Made by a program: the position numbers and the translations under genes. DNA of 64,000 nt, taken from Pedobacter sp. Leaf216 (lineage in GTDB: Bacteria > Bacteroidota > Bacteroidia > Sphingobacteriales > Sphingobacteriaceae). Positions 54,122 through 63,435 of this stretch are shown one piece after another. The notes beneath the pieces were generated by a model that was given only the letters and a program-made list of their open reading frames with translations, searched no databases and was not told the DNA's origin. The number at the start of each line of letters is the position of its first letter. The first letter of the stretch is position 1. The stretch is taken from assembly GCF_001421515.1 (NCBI RefSeq), contig NZ_LMKM01000012.1, forward strand, positions 19,587-83,586, given 5' to 3'.

Positions 54122-55570
54122 CTATTTCCATCTCCACTCACCGGCGATGGTTAAAGGTTCTTTAAGGTTTTGAGATTCTAAAAAAGTCTTCAATTCTTCT
54201 TCGCCCTGAACACCAACAGGAATTTTTGATGTATTGGCTAAAGCATATGTTAACATCGCACTATAACGCACCGTATTTTTAAGTTCCTGCTCATCAACCA
54301 GCTTAAAACTATCACCATCTGAATGGTAAAATGGGCCAGAATTGTTTGGCAATTTACCACCAAAACCACCACCTGTAGGAATGCCTTCCAACATAAATGG
54401 TTGATGATCGCTATGTAATCCTGCACCTGCATTAAACATGTTTTTAAAACCCGTATCAATTTTTACAATATCAGCACCCCAGGCGGTAAACAAATCTTTC
54501 ATTTCTGCTCTTGAGGTAGAAAAACCCTTCGGGTCGTTAGTCATATCATAATTCAGCATAAATTTCACCTGATTTAAGGTTTTATCCTTTTTAGCCTGAT
54601 CGATATACGCTTTAGAACCTAATAAACCCTGCTCCTCGCCCATAAAAAGAACGAATTCTACAGTACGCTTTGTTTTTAAATTCAGTTTTTTAAACGTACG
54701 TGCCATATCCATAATGGCAAAAGAACCGATTCCATTGTCAATTGCACCAGTTGCCAAGTCCCAGCTATCTAAATGCCCGCCAACTACAATTTTATCTTTG
54801 GGCAACTCGGTTCCCTTAAAAGTAGCCACTACGTTTCTCGCTTTAATTAAACCAGAGAAATTAGTCATGGCGATATGCGCAATCTGATTTTGTGATTTAA
54901 TTTTCGTTTTCAACGCCATACCATCTTCCAAACCAATACAAATAGCCGGAATAGGAATTAATTTACCCGTTACAGAAGCGGTTCCTGTTAACAGTACTCC
55001 ATCTTTTACAGTGTTAATTATAATAACTCCTATTGCACCATATTTAGTTGCAATGGCAGTTTTTTCTGAGCGATGCAGTGTTTTTGTTCCTGCCGGAGAA
55101 CCTGGCAAAACACCAAGATAAATTAACGCAATTTTACCTTTAAACTTATCTGGATTGGCTTGATAATCTGCCTCTAATCCATTACCAGCATCAACAATTT
55201 CGCCAGTAACATCTGCACTCACTGGCGAATGCGCAAGTGTAACGGCTTTAACCTTAGTCAGATTATTTTTATCTGTACCAATTTCTACACTAATGGCTTT
55301 TCTAGCCCAGCTTTCCACTTCAAAAGGTTGAAACTTTACTTCACAGCCGTATGATTTTAATAAATCGAAAGCATATTGCTCAGCCTTTGCCCCATTTGTA
55401 GAGCCAGTTAAACGGTGGCCAATCGTTTCGGTTTCATATTTAAGCGTTTCGTAGGCTTTTGAATGCTGTTGTACATCTGTATTGATCTTGGCAAAAACAT
55501 CGCCGAATTTATCCTGGGCATTTGCAACAAAAGCGGCACAAAGAAGTGCAGTGGAGAAAAAATATTTCAT
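54122..55570 (-). CDS. Secreted M28-family aminopeptidase
   Basis: A signal peptide (1-18, ending VANAQ) precedes a PA-like domain (about 120-255) and an M28 zinc domain. Zinc-site motifs are VGGHLDSWDLATGAIDNGIG, FMGEEQGLLGS and LHSDHQPFMLEGIP. At 482 residues it resembles glutamate carboxypeptidase-like or general aminopeptidases of Bacteroidota. It is probably periplasmic. It shares family but not close sequence with the M28 protein at 17875. It is monocistronic with a palindromic element at its 3' side. Confidence 0.92.
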   Translation of the reverse strand: MKYFFSTALLCAAFVANAQDKFGDVFAKINTDVQQHSKAYETLKYETETIGHRLTGSTNGAKAEQYAFDLLKSYGCEVKFQPFEVESWARKAISVEIGTDKNNLTKVKAVTLAHSPVSADVTGEIVDAGNGLEADYQANPDKFKGKIALIYLGVLPGSPAGTKTLHRSEKTAIATKYGAIGVIIINTVKDGVLLTGTASVTGKLIPIPAICIGLEDGMALKTKIKSQNQIAHIAMTNFSGLIKARNVVATFKGTELPKDKIVVGGHLDSWDLATGAIDNGIGSFAIMDMARTFKKLNLKTKRTVEFVLFMGEEQGLLGSKAYIDQAKKDKTLNQVKFMLNYDMTNDPKGFSTSRAEMKDLFTAWGADIVKIDTGFKNMFNAGAGLHSDHQPFMLEGIPTGGGFGGKLPNNSGPFYHSDGDSFKLVDEQELKNTVRYSAMLTYALANTSKIPVGVQGEEELKTFLESQNLKEPLTIAGEWRWK

Positions 55571-55774
55571 TAAGAATAGTAGTTTAGTTGCTGAAAGTAC
55601 AAATTTTAGCCAGAGATTGCTAGCTGTAACGTATATTTTGCTTTGGATAAGGTGTTACGCTAATGGTTCGTTGTTTCGAAGTATCAATCCACTATTTTAA
55701 AGTATTACAGGTTTTAAAAGACACTGGAATAATTTCAAGGGGACGATAAAGACTGAATCATCCAATGCAAAAGA

Positions 55775-56830
55775 TTATTTTGCAATATCTGCCTTTTTCT
55801 TAGGGAAAACCAATGAAGCCACAATACTGATTACGAGTATGCTTAAAATCACTATAAGTGAGTGTTCGGTAGTAAAACCCCATTTCTCCAAATACACGTG
55901 ACCCAACATTTTAACGCCGATAAATGCCAGTAAAATAGCCAAACCAGTTTTTAAATAATGAAATTTATGAATAATATTCACCAGCAGGAAAAACATAGAC
56001 CGCAAACCCATGATAGCGAAAATATTAGAGAAAAATACGATATAAGGATCTTTTGTTACTGCAAAAATAGCCGGAATGGAATCCACAGCGAATAGAAGAT
56101 CGGTAAACTCGACAATCAACAACACTAAAAATAGTGGTGTAACCAATGTTTTATGGTCAATTTTTACAAAAAACTTCTTTCCTTCGTACTTAGGGTGAAT
56201 TGAAAATATTTTTGATGCCCATTTTACAACAGGATGATTTTCAGGATCTATTTTATCATCTTCCTGCTTGCTGAAAAACATTTTAACACCAGTAAATACC
56301 AGAAAAGCACCGAAAATATAAAGTATCCAGGCAAATTTTGTAATCAGTGCTGCACCAACAAAAATAAAGATAAAGCGCATTACAATTGCACCCAAAATAC
56401 CCCAGAATAATACACGATGATAATATTTTTCTTCTACAGCAAAAGCAGAAAAAACGAGAACAATTACAAAAATATTATCGACCGAGAGTGCATATTCAAT
56501 TACATAACCGGTTAAAAACTCCAAACCAAGATTTTGTTTGTAAACGGCTAAACTGCCATCAAAATCGCCTGGGATTAATTTAATATGATGCTGATGTTTG
56601 GTTACAATTTCCTGAAGGTGTGCAAAATCTTTGATTCCGTGCAGTTGGTGCCCCTCAGTTAAAAGGATAAAGTAAAAGCCAATGGCCAGGGCCACCATAA
56701 TCAAACTCATTACTCCAGCTTGTTTTAAACTTACTACATGCTCTTTCCTGCTAAAAAGACCAAGGTCTAAAGCAAGAACAAGTACAATAAATAGTAGAAA
56801 ACCTAAGCTAAAAAGTAATTCGTTACCCAT
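55775..56830 (-). CDS. TerC/Alx-family membrane protein
   Basis: Nine or so hydrophobic segments in 351 residues. The acidic motifs EYALSVDNIFVIVLVF and LFAVDSIPAIFAVTKDPYIV match TerC/Alx proteins, which are linked to manganese export and metalation of exported enzymes. Its last ~20 residues are basic. The first base of its ATG is the last base of the upstream polyprenyl synthase stop (TAATG), so the two genes are coupled. Specific metal is not known here. Confidence 0.92.
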   Translation of the reverse strand: MGNELLFSLGFLLFIVLVLALDLGLFSRKEHVVSLKQAGVMSLIMVALAIGFYFILLTEGHQLHGIKDFAHLQEIVTKHQHHIKLIPGDFDGSLAVYKQNLGLEFLTGYVIEYALSVDNIFVIVLVFSAFAVEEKYYHRVLFWGILGAIVMRFIFIFVGAALITKFAWILYIFGAFLVFTGVKMFFSKQEDDKIDPENHPVVKWASKIFSIHPKYEGKKFFVKIDHKTLVTPLFLVLLIVEFTDLLFAVDSIPAIFAVTKDPYIVFFSNIFAIMGLRSMFFLLVNIIHKFHYLKTGLAILLAFIGVKMLGHVYLEKWGFTTEHSLIVILSILVISIVASLVFPKKKADIAK

Positions 56831-57801
56831 TATTTTTTACGTTCAGTGGTGTACAATACAAGCTGTTCTAAACCAGTGCGTGCCTCGCCTGCTTCAAAAC
56901 TGTGCAAAATATCAAATGCATCTTTCTGGTATTCCAGCATTTTTTGATTGGCATAAAATACACCTTCATTAGCATTTACAAAATCAATAATCTGTTGAAT
57001 TTTAACCGGGTCATCCTGATGGTTTTTCACCAGGTTGATGATCCGTTTCCGTTCTGTTTTATCAGATTTGTTTAATGCATATATTAAAGGCAATGTTACT
57101 TTTTTTTCTTTAATATCAATCCCCAAAGGCTTACCCACATCATCCGTTCCGAAATCGAAAGTATCATCTTTAATTTGAAAGGCAATTCCTACTTTTTCAC
57201 CAAAAAGGCGCATTTTCTCAATTGTTTCATCATCAGCACCTGCCGAAGCGGCCCCTGCAGCACAACAGGAAGCAATTAAAGAAGCTGTTTTCTGCCGGAT
57301 TACATCAAAGTATAAATCCTCCGAAATATCCATCCTTCGCACTTTTTCCACCTGCAACAATTCTCCCTCACTCATTTGTTTAACTGCTTCTGATACAATT
57401 TGTAACAATCTGTGCTCGTTATTGTTTACTGAAAGTAATAATCCTTTGGCCAGCAAATAATCGCCAACTAAAACTGCAATCTTATTTTTCCATAAGGCGT
57501 TAATGGAGAAAAAGCCACGACGCTCGTACGCATTGTCTACCACATCATCATGCACCAAGGTTGCCGTATGTAAAAGCTCTACCAAGGCTGCGCCACGATG
57601 CGTCGATTCTGTTATTCCACCGCATAGTTTAGCCGCAAAAAACACGAACATCGGTCGCATTTGCTTGCCTTTTTGCTTCACTATATAATGGGTAATCCTA
57701 TCCAGCAACGGTGCGTCGCTATGCATAGACTCTTTAAAGGTTTTTTCAAACGCTTTAATATCAGCAGCAATAGGTGTTTTTATCTGTTCGATTCCCGGCA
57801 T
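56830..57801 (-). CDS. Trans-polyprenyl diphosphate synthase (IspB-like)
   Basis: Extends FPP with IPP to long-chain polyprenyl diphosphate for menaquinone side chains or C20 precursors. The first aspartate-rich motif is HDDVVDNAYERRG and the second is IKDDTFDFG. KGKQMRPMFVFFAAKLC is the IPP-binding site. I chose the ATG at 57801 (323 residues), as family members start near MPGIEQIKTPI, although an ATG at 57825 is possible. It overlaps terC by one base. Its chain length is undetermined; it might feed the carotenoid pathway if it makes GGPP, but long chains are more likely. Confidence 0.92.
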   Translation of the reverse strand: MPGIEQIKTPIAADIKAFEKTFKESMHSDAPLLDRITHYIVKQKGKQMRPMFVFFAAKLCGGITESTHRGAALVELLHTATLVHDDVVDNAYERRGFFSINALWKNKIAVLVGDYLLAKGLLLSVNNNEHRLLQIVSEAVKQMSEGELLQVEKVRRMDISEDLYFDVIRQKTASLIASCCAAGAASAGADDETIEKMRLFGEKVGIAFQIKDDTFDFGTDDVGKPLGIDIKEKKVTLPLIYALNKSDKTERKRIINLVKNHQDDPVKIQQIIDFVNANEGVFYANQKMLEYQKDAFDILHSFEAGEARTGLEQLVLYTTERKK

Positions 57802-58094
57802 TAAGTCGAAAAATTTTGATTGCAAACTTAAGCTAATTTCCCATAAAAAGGTAATCTGGAAACTTAATATTAAGGATTTGAAGCGTCGAGACTACAATCT
57901 CTATAATCTTTTCGCTTCTGCTATTCCTTATTATATCAAAACTTAAGCTCCGGTTTTAGACGATCTGATGCATTAAGGATTGTCAGGCGAGATAAAAGCG
58001 GTTATAAAAATGAGCTTTATCACAATAAATCAATTAAAACATTAGCTTTATTTAATTTCAAATTTTACATTTAAACCAATATTAGCTGTGCTAA

Positions 58095-59087
58095 ATGAAA
58101 AAACGCTACAAAGTAATTATCGGTCTTTCGGCATTAATTGTTGCAGGCTATTTGTTGGGGCCTAAGCCTAAAAAGCCCATTTACAATGAGGAATTAACTG
58201 AAATTCCAGAATTGGAAGATTTAGATAATTTTGTGGCGAGTTTGGAATCCATGCATAAAATAAAACCAGGTAATGAGGCAGAAATTATCTGGGCAGATAG
58301 CATCCACAAGCAAACCGAATATGCCATTGTTTACCTACATGGCTTTTCAGCATCGAAAACTGAAGGCAATCCGGTTTACCTCAACCTGGCAAAAGAGTTA
58401 AATGCCAATTTATATTTAGCTCGTTTGGCTGATCATGGGATCGATACCCTGGCCCCAATGCAATATTTTACCGCCGATCGCCTTTGGGAAACCAGCAAGC
58501 AGGCTTATGCCATAGGTAAAAAGTTAGGTAAAAAAGTAATCCTGGTAGGCACTTCTACCGGTGGAACTGTAGCATTAAAATTAGCGGCAACCTACCCAGA
58601 AATTAACAGTTTGATTTTATTATCGCCCAATGTGGCCATTAATGATAAAAATGCATGGTTGTTGAATAATCCATGGGGCTTGCAGATTGCCAGAAAAGTG
58701 GTTGGGGGCGATGAACGAAAAGTAGACGACCGCACCGATGAGTATAAAAAATACTGGTATACGAATTATCGCCTAGAATCGCTGGTAGAACTGGAAGAGT
58801 TTATAGAAAGCAGTATGGTAAAAACTACTTTCCAGAAAGTAAAACAGCCTGTTTTAATGCTTTATTATTATAAAAACGAACTGGAGCAAGATCCTGTGGT
58901 GCGGGTAGATGCCATGCTGAAAATGTTCGCTGAACTAGGTACACCAATTAACTTAAAAAGAAAGGTGGCAATACCAAATGCAGGCAACCATGTAATGGGA
59001 TCGTACATTACCTCTAAAGATTTGTCAGGTGTTGAAACGGCTATAGGTAATTTTGTAGATAGTACGCTTAAGGTTCCTGTTAATTAG
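58095..59087 (+). CDS. Membrane-anchored alpha/beta hydrolase
   Basis: An N-terminal membrane anchor (about 5-21) followed by an alpha/beta-hydrolase fold. The oxyanion loop is VYLHGFSASKTEG, the nucleophile elbow VGTSTGGTVAL (GxSxG) and the likely catalytic histidine lies in NAGNHVMGSY. At 330 residues it looks like carboxylesterase- or lipase-type members that act at the membrane surface. The substrate is not known. It is followed by a dispersed palindrome (59109-59191). Confidence 0.88.
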   Translation: MKKRYKVIIGLSALIVAGYLLGPKPKKPIYNEELTEIPELEDLDNFVASLESMHKIKPGNEAEIIWADSIHKQTEYAIVYLHGFSASKTEGNPVYLNLAKELNANLYLARLADHGIDTLAPMQYFTADRLWETSKQAYAIGKKLGKKVILVGTSTGGTVALKLAATYPEINSLILLSPNVAINDKNAWLLNNPWGLQIARKVVGGDERKVDDRTDEYKKYWYTNYRLESLVELEEFIESSMVKTTFQKVKQPVLMLYYYKNELEQDPVVRVDAMLKMFAELGTPINLKRKVAIPNAGNHVMGSYITSKDLSGVETAIGNFVDSTLKVPVN

Positions 59088-59108
59088 TTAATTTTATTAA
59101 TCACTAGT

Positions 59109-59191
59109 CGTCACCCTGAATTTATTTCAGGGCCTACCTTGCAAGACTGATGCTGAAATAAATCTAACAGCTATCGGATCAGCAGGACGAG
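59109..59191. repeat. Dispersed palindrome, CGTCA-CTGAATT/TTCAG family (copy 3)
   Basis: CGTCACCCTGAATTTATTTC then AGGG is a hairpin. It is followed by TGATGCTGAAATAAATCTAA then CAGCTATCGGATCAGCAGGAC, ending GACGA. Longer than copies 2 and 4. It lies 22 bases after the hydrolase stop. Confidence 0.7.
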
Positions 59192-59217
59192 TAATGCTAA
59201 TCTAAATCTCTCTCATC

Positions 59218-59712
59218 ATGAAAAACCCTAAACCTATATTGATCGAAATAGCATGGCTTTTGGGCTGTACAATATTGTCATATTATATGTTCATTATATT
59301 ATTGGGAACTTCAGGCCTGGACATAAATCTTCATGATACTTATTTTGTCGTTAAAACAGAACATGCATGGATATCTTTTTTTGTAATTATTTCCTTTTTT
59401 GTTTATTATTTTAAAGAATTAAAATATTCATACAACAGAAAAATTCAGCGTTCATTTATTTTCTTTTTGGGTTTTATTTTAATCCTTCTTGCATCATTAG
59501 CGTTGCAGATTTTACCTTTCTTAAATCCATACCGCAATAACAACGGATGGACAGTTTACCCCACGTTATCCATCCATCCGAAAATCGATCCATTTGAGCA
59601 AAACATCACTATATTGGCAATCGTATCTAAAGCTGTTCTCATATTTCAAATTATAGTCGTTTCTATGCTACTAGTTTTAGCCTATAAATGCGGAAAATCA
59701 AAAAATAAATGA
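59218..59712 (+). CDS. Membrane protein with cytochrome-oxidase-subunit-I-like motifs
   Basis: Four hydrophobic segments in 164 residues. The sequence LDINLHDTYFVVKTEHAW (after the first segment) and NNGWTVYPTLSIHP (between later segments) resemble two well-known motifs of haem-copper oxidase subunit I (LHDTYYVVAHFH and GWTVYPPLS). They are too few and in the wrong order for an oxidase subunit. I treat it as an uncharacterised membrane protein. Its stop overlaps the start of the next gene by four bases (ATGA), so both are co-translated. Confidence 0.7.
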   Translation: MKNPKPILIEIAWLLGCTILSYYMFIILLGTSGLDINLHDTYFVVKTEHAWISFFVIISFFVYYFKELKYSYNRKIQRSFIFFLGFILILLASLALQILPFLNPYRNNNGWTVYPTLSIHPKIDPFEQNITILAIVSKAVLIFQIIVVSMLLVLAYKCGKSKNK

Positions 59713-60527
59713 TGAAATTTTACTTCTTAGCGGCCTTTATACTTATTTTAACCACAGAATCTTTTTCTCAGACAAAACACGATTCTAAACCGTTTATTTT
59801 AGGGGAAACTCTGGAAATTAATTCCAATGAACTTAAAGAAATCCGGAAATTAAATATCTATTTACCAGAAGGTTATGCTGCAGATTCTGCTACCAAGTAT
59901 CCGGTAATTTATTTGCTCGATGGATCTGCAAACGAAGATTATATTCACATTGTAGGCCTGGTTCAATTTTTAACTATGATTGAAAAAATGCCAAAAGCAA
60001 TAGTTGTTGGCATCGCCAATGTAGACAGGAGACGAGATTTCACCTTCCCCACAACCATTAAACAAGATTTAATTGATTATCCAACAACTGGTAAATCGGA
60101 AGAGTTTATATCGTTTATCGAAAGAGAATTGCAGCCGTTTATCACAAAGAATTTTAAAACAAATGGTTCTAAAACCATTATTGGTCAATCTTTAGGTGGC
60201 TTATTGGCTACTGAAATTTTATTAAAAAAACCTCAATTGTTCGATAATTATATCATTATTAGTCCAAGTTTATGGTGGAACAATGAATCGCTTTTAACTG
60301 ATGCTACCAAATTTATTCCTAACATTAAAACTGAAGCTAAAATCTATATTTCTGTTGGTAAGGAAGGAGAAAAAATGATAGCAGATGCCACAAAACTAGC
60401 TGAACTTGCTCAGGCAAATAAAAAACTAAACACAACATTTGTTCCGCTTATGCAGGAGAATCACCTTACTATTTTACACAATAGTGCGTATAAGGGCTTA
60501 GAAATTGTGTTTTCCAAAAAGAAATAA
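59709..60527 (+). CDS. Secreted esterase-like alpha/beta hydrolase (IroE/Fes-like)
   Basis: A signal peptide (1-21, ending ESFSQ) leads to the esterase D/Fes-type fold. KYPVIYLLDGSANED, VVGIANVDRRRDFTFP, the nucleophile IGQSLGGLLATE (GxSxG) and ISPSLWWNNESLL are typical. The likely catalytic histidine lies in QENHLTILHN. Members cleave siderophore esters or act on acetylated substrates. At 272 residues it is full length. It overlaps the upstream membrane-protein gene by four bases. Confidence 0.88.
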   Translation: MMKFYFLAAFILILTTESFSQTKHDSKPFILGETLEINSNELKEIRKLNIYLPEGYAADSATKYPVIYLLDGSANEDYIHIVGLVQFLTMIEKMPKAIVVGIANVDRRRDFTFPTTIKQDLIDYPTTGKSEEFISFIERELQPFITKNFKTNGSKTIIGQSLGGLLATEILLKKPQLFDNYIIISPSLWWNNESLLTDATKFIPNIKTEAKIYISVGKEGEKMIADATKLAELAQANKKLNTTFVPLMQENHLTILHNSAYKGLEIVFSKKK

Positions 60528-60569
60528 TTTAATACCTTATTAAGGTTAAGGCACAAACTTTGCCGAAAT

Positions 60570-61535
60570 TTAGCTAAGTATATTTTTAACAATAATTTCA
60601 GCATGTACCCTCGAATTTTCGATAAATAGCTTGTGGGTATCCAATCCGCCACAAACCACACCGGCCAGATATAAACCTTTTACATTGGTTTCCATGGTTT
60701 CTTCGTTATAGGCCGGGCAAAGTGTTTCTGGTAATTCGATGCCAAATTTTCTTAACATTCCGAAATCAGGCTGATAGCCCGTCATTGCAATTACGAAATC
60801 GTTCGGTATAGTTTGTATGCCTTCGGGTGTTTTTATATCAACCTCTCCTGCGCGGATTTCGACCAATTCAGAATTAAAATGCGCCTTAATTTCACCTTCT
60901 TTAATCCTGTTTTGTATATCTGGCCGCACCCAATATTTCACATGTGGACCAAGATCGCCGCTTCGAACCACCATAGTTACATTTGCGCCCTTTCGGTAGG
61001 TTTCTAAGGCCGCATCTACCCCAGAGTTGTTTGCACCAACCACTACTACATTTTGAAAAGCATATAAATGTGGATCTTTGTAATAATGGGTCACTTTTGG
61101 CAAATCTTCACCCGGTACATTCATCAATAAAGGAACATCATAAAAACCGGTAGCCACAACTACATTCTTTGCCGTGTAATTTGTTTTGGAAGTACTAATT
61201 TCAAAAACCTGATCTTCGTTTTTTACAACTTGTTTTACGCTTTCGAAAAGATGAATGTTTAAATCAAATTTTTCTGCTACCCGGCGGTAATATTCAACAG
61301 CTTCATTGCGATTAGGTTTTGGACTGATGGTTACAAAAGGCACACCCCCTATTTCTAACTTTTGAGAAGTAGAAAAGAAAGTCATAAATACCGGGTAGTT
61401 GAACAAACTGTTCACCAAAGCACCTTTTTCTACAACTAGGTAGCTTAAGTTTGCTTTTTTTGCTTCAATTGCGCAAGCCATCCCTATTGGTCCGGCACCG
61501 ATAATTAATATGTCGTAATGATTTTGATTTGCCAA
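60570..61535 (-). CDS. YpdA-family NAD(P)H-dependent bacillithiol disulfide reductase
   Basis: A single-cysteine-type flavoprotein reductase related to thioredoxin reductase. The FAD motif is IIGAGPIGMACAIEAKKA and the NADPH motif VVVGANNSGVDAALE. TSQKLEIGGVPFVT and GLYLAGVVCGGL are marks of the YpdA family. There is no CxxC motif, which separates it from thioredoxin reductase. It recycles oxidised bacillithiol to BSH together with bacilliredoxins (one is at 27041). Next to it on the same strand is a persulfide dioxygenase gene. Confidence 0.92.
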   Translation of the reverse strand: MANQNHYDILIIGAGPIGMACAIEAKKANLSYLVVEKGALVNSLFNYPVFMTFFSTSQKLEIGGVPFVTISPKPNRNEAVEYYRRVAEKFDLNIHLFESVKQVVKNEDQVFEISTSKTNYTAKNVVVATGFYDVPLLMNVPGEDLPKVTHYYKDPHLYAFQNVVVVGANNSGVDAALETYRKGANVTMVVRSGDLGPHVKYWVRPDIQNRIKEGEIKAHFNSELVEIRAGEVDIKTPEGIQTIPNDFVIAMTGYQPDFGMLRKFGIELPETLCPAYNEETMETNVKGLYLAGVVCGGLDTHKLFIENSRVHAEIIVKNILS

Positions 61536-61553
61536 ATGCTTTATATCTTATGT

Positions 61554-61610
61554 TGTCATTCTGAGCCTGTCGAAGAACCTCCAATGCATTTCGACAAGCT
61601 CAATGTGACA
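61554..61610. repeat. Palindrome TGTCATTCTGAGCCTGTCGAA...TTCGACAAGCTCAATGTGACA
   Basis: TGTCATTCTGAGCCTGTCGA and TCGACAAGCTCAATGTGACA are imperfect inverted copies (GAGCCTGTCGA / TCGACAAGCTC). A single hairpin of 57 bases between the ypdA-like start and the dioxygenase stop. It belongs to the widespread GTCATT...ATGAC class. Confidence 0.75.
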
Positions 61611-61621
61611 TTTGCGCTTAA

Positions 61622-63034
61622 TTATACTTTCATTGCTTTACTTGGGCATGCAAAATCGGTTCTTTTTAAACCGGTATTTTTAATTGCAGCGTAGCCCCCG
61701 GCAACATCGATTACATTTTCTACTCCACGCGATTTTAAAATTGAAGCGGCTATCATTGAGCGGTAACCACCAGCACAGTGGATGTAATATGTAGATTTTG
61801 GATCGATCTCACCCGTCCATTCGTTAATAAAATCCAATGGGCGGCTAAGTGTAAATTCCAGATGCTCTGATTCATATTCACCAGGTTTACGCACATCAAG
61901 CGCTGTAATTTCACCATTGGTATTTGCTTCTTCAAATGCTTCAGCTGAGATCGAATCGATAGTATCGATTTCCTTACCGGCATCCGTCCATCTTTCGAAA
62001 CCACCATCTAAATAGCCAATCGTACTATCGTATCCCACCCGGGTTAGGCGCGTAATGGTTTCTTCCTCTTTGCCCTCATCTGTGATCAATAAAATCGGTT
62101 GCTGTAAATCGCTAATCAAAGCTCCGACCCAAGGTGCAAACTGCCCGTTTAGGCCAATATTGATCGAATTGGGGATAAAACCCTTGGCAAAAACCTGAGG
62201 ATCGCGGGTATCAAGCATAATGGCACCCGTTTGGTTAGCGGTATCTTCAAATTGCTGAGGCGTTAAGGCGTTTAATCCTTTTTCATAAACCTCGTCAATA
62301 CTTTCTACACCACCTTTATTAATCGCTGCATTTTTAGCAAAATATTGTGGTGGTGGCATAATGCCATCCGTTACTTCGGTTATAAACTGTTCTTTAGTTT
62401 GCGCTTTTAAGGCATAATTAACCTCTTTCTGGTGGCCTAAAGTATCAAATGTTTCTTTGCTCATGCTTTTACCACAGGCCGAACCAGCACCATGTGCAGG
62501 GTAAACAATTACATCATCAGCCAATGGCTTAATTTTCTCATTTAACGAATCGTAAAGCATACCTGCCAGGTCTTCCATCGTTAAATGCCCCTTTTGCGCT
62601 AAATCCGGGCGACCTACATCACCAATAAACAAGGTATCGCCACTAAAAATGCAGTGATCTTTCCCGTTTTCATCAGTTAACAAATAAGTGGTAGATTCTA
62701 ACGTATGGCCAGGTGTATGTAACGCAGTTATGGTTACTCTGCCTACTTTAAACTGCTCACCATCTTGAGCAATATGTGCTTTAAATTCAGTTTTAGCAGT
62801 TGGTCCGTAAATAATTTCTGCACCAGATTTTTCAGCCAAATCTACATGTCCGGAAACAAAATCAGCATGAAAATGCGTTTCGAAAATATATTTGATGGTT
62901 GCTCCTGCTTTTTCAGCTTTCTTTAAATATGTTCCAACTTCTCTCAGTGGATCAATAATAGCAGCTTCACCATCACTTTCTATGTAATAGGCGGCTTCAG
63001 CGAGGCATCCTGTATATATCTGTTCTATTTTCAT
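61622..63034 (-). CDS. Persulfide dioxygenase-rhodanese fusion (CstB-like)
   Basis: The N-terminal MBL domain (about 1-200) has THFHADFVSGH (H54, H56, D58) and SGDTLFIGDVGRPDL, as in ETHE1/CstB-type persulfide dioxygenases that oxidise glutathione-like persulfide to sulfite. Two rhodanese domains follow. The first (about 260-355) lacks the catalytic Cys, as in VLLITDEG. The second has the active loop HCAGGYRS. CstB in Staphylococcus detoxifies sulfide through persulfide and thiosulfate. Here the thiol is probably bacillithiol, given the adjacent YpdA gene. Length 470 residues. Confidence 0.93.
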   Translation of the reverse strand: MKIEQIYTGCLAEAAYYIESDGEAAIIDPLREVGTYLKKAEKAGATIKYIFETHFHADFVSGHVDLAEKSGAEIIYGPTAKTEFKAHIAQDGEQFKVGRVTITALHTPGHTLESTTYLLTDENGKDHCIFSGDTLFIGDVGRPDLAQKGHLTMEDLAGMLYDSLNEKIKPLADDVIVYPAHGAGSACGKSMSKETFDTLGHQKEVNYALKAQTKEQFITEVTDGIMPPPQYFAKNAAINKGGVESIDEVYEKGLNALTPQQFEDTANQTGAIMLDTRDPQVFAKGFIPNSINIGLNGQFAPWVGALISDLQQPILLITDEGKEEETITRLTRVGYDSTIGYLDGGFERWTDAGKEIDTIDSISAEAFEEANTNGEITALDVRKPGEYESEHLEFTLSRPLDFINEWTGEIDPKSTYYIHCAGGYRSMIAASILKSRGVENVIDVAGGYAAIKNTGLKRTDFACPSKAMKV

Positions 63035-63047
63035 GTTTTTTTCACTA

Positions 63048-63117
63048 CGTCAAACTGAATTTATTTCAGTTGCTTACTAAAAGATGCTGATCGCAAAGAT
63101 TCGGGACAGCATGACGG
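63048..63117. repeat. Dispersed palindrome, CGTCA-CTGAATT/TTCAG family (copy 4)
   Basis: CGTCAAACTGAATTTATTTC then AGTTG is followed by AGATGCTGATCGCAAAGATT then CGGGACAGCATGACGG. The outer arms CGTCA / TGACG pair. It lies just upstream of the dioxygenase gene. Confidence 0.75.
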
Positions 63118-63203
63118 ATCTATAAAAGCAAAAATAGGGCTAAATACTTATAATCGAAATGATGTGGGTCATAATTGCAGAAGTTTTACTTAGCGGGGGC
63201 ATA

Positions 63204-63435
63204 AAAACTGCAAACGGTGAACCAATTAGTTGTAAAACTGCCAACTATAAACCGTAAACTGCCAACTAATCTGGGCGTTACCAATCCCGATGAAAAATCG
63301 GGAAAGGGGCGGGCTTTGCAGGGCTGAGCTACGCTCCGGTACCGATGAAGGATCGTTACTGAACCCTTACAATCCCTAACGCGGTATTTATCACAATATC
63401 TATCCCGAAGTTAAAATTTGTAGCCATAAGCACCA
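63204..63435. repeat. Composite repeat unit A, copy 1
   Basis: Starts TAAAAACTGCAAACGGTGAA and contains a GCGTTA...TAACGC-bounded core (about 63281-63383) with an AATCCCGATGAAAAATCGGG hairpin and GCGGGCTTTGC. Copy 2 is at 63676-63910 with few differences (for example GGATCGTTACTG versus GGATCGGCACTG). The core resembles the GGGCGTT...AACGC intergenic repeats common in Bacteroidota. The 63118-63203 stretch before it shows nothing. Confidence 0.8.
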
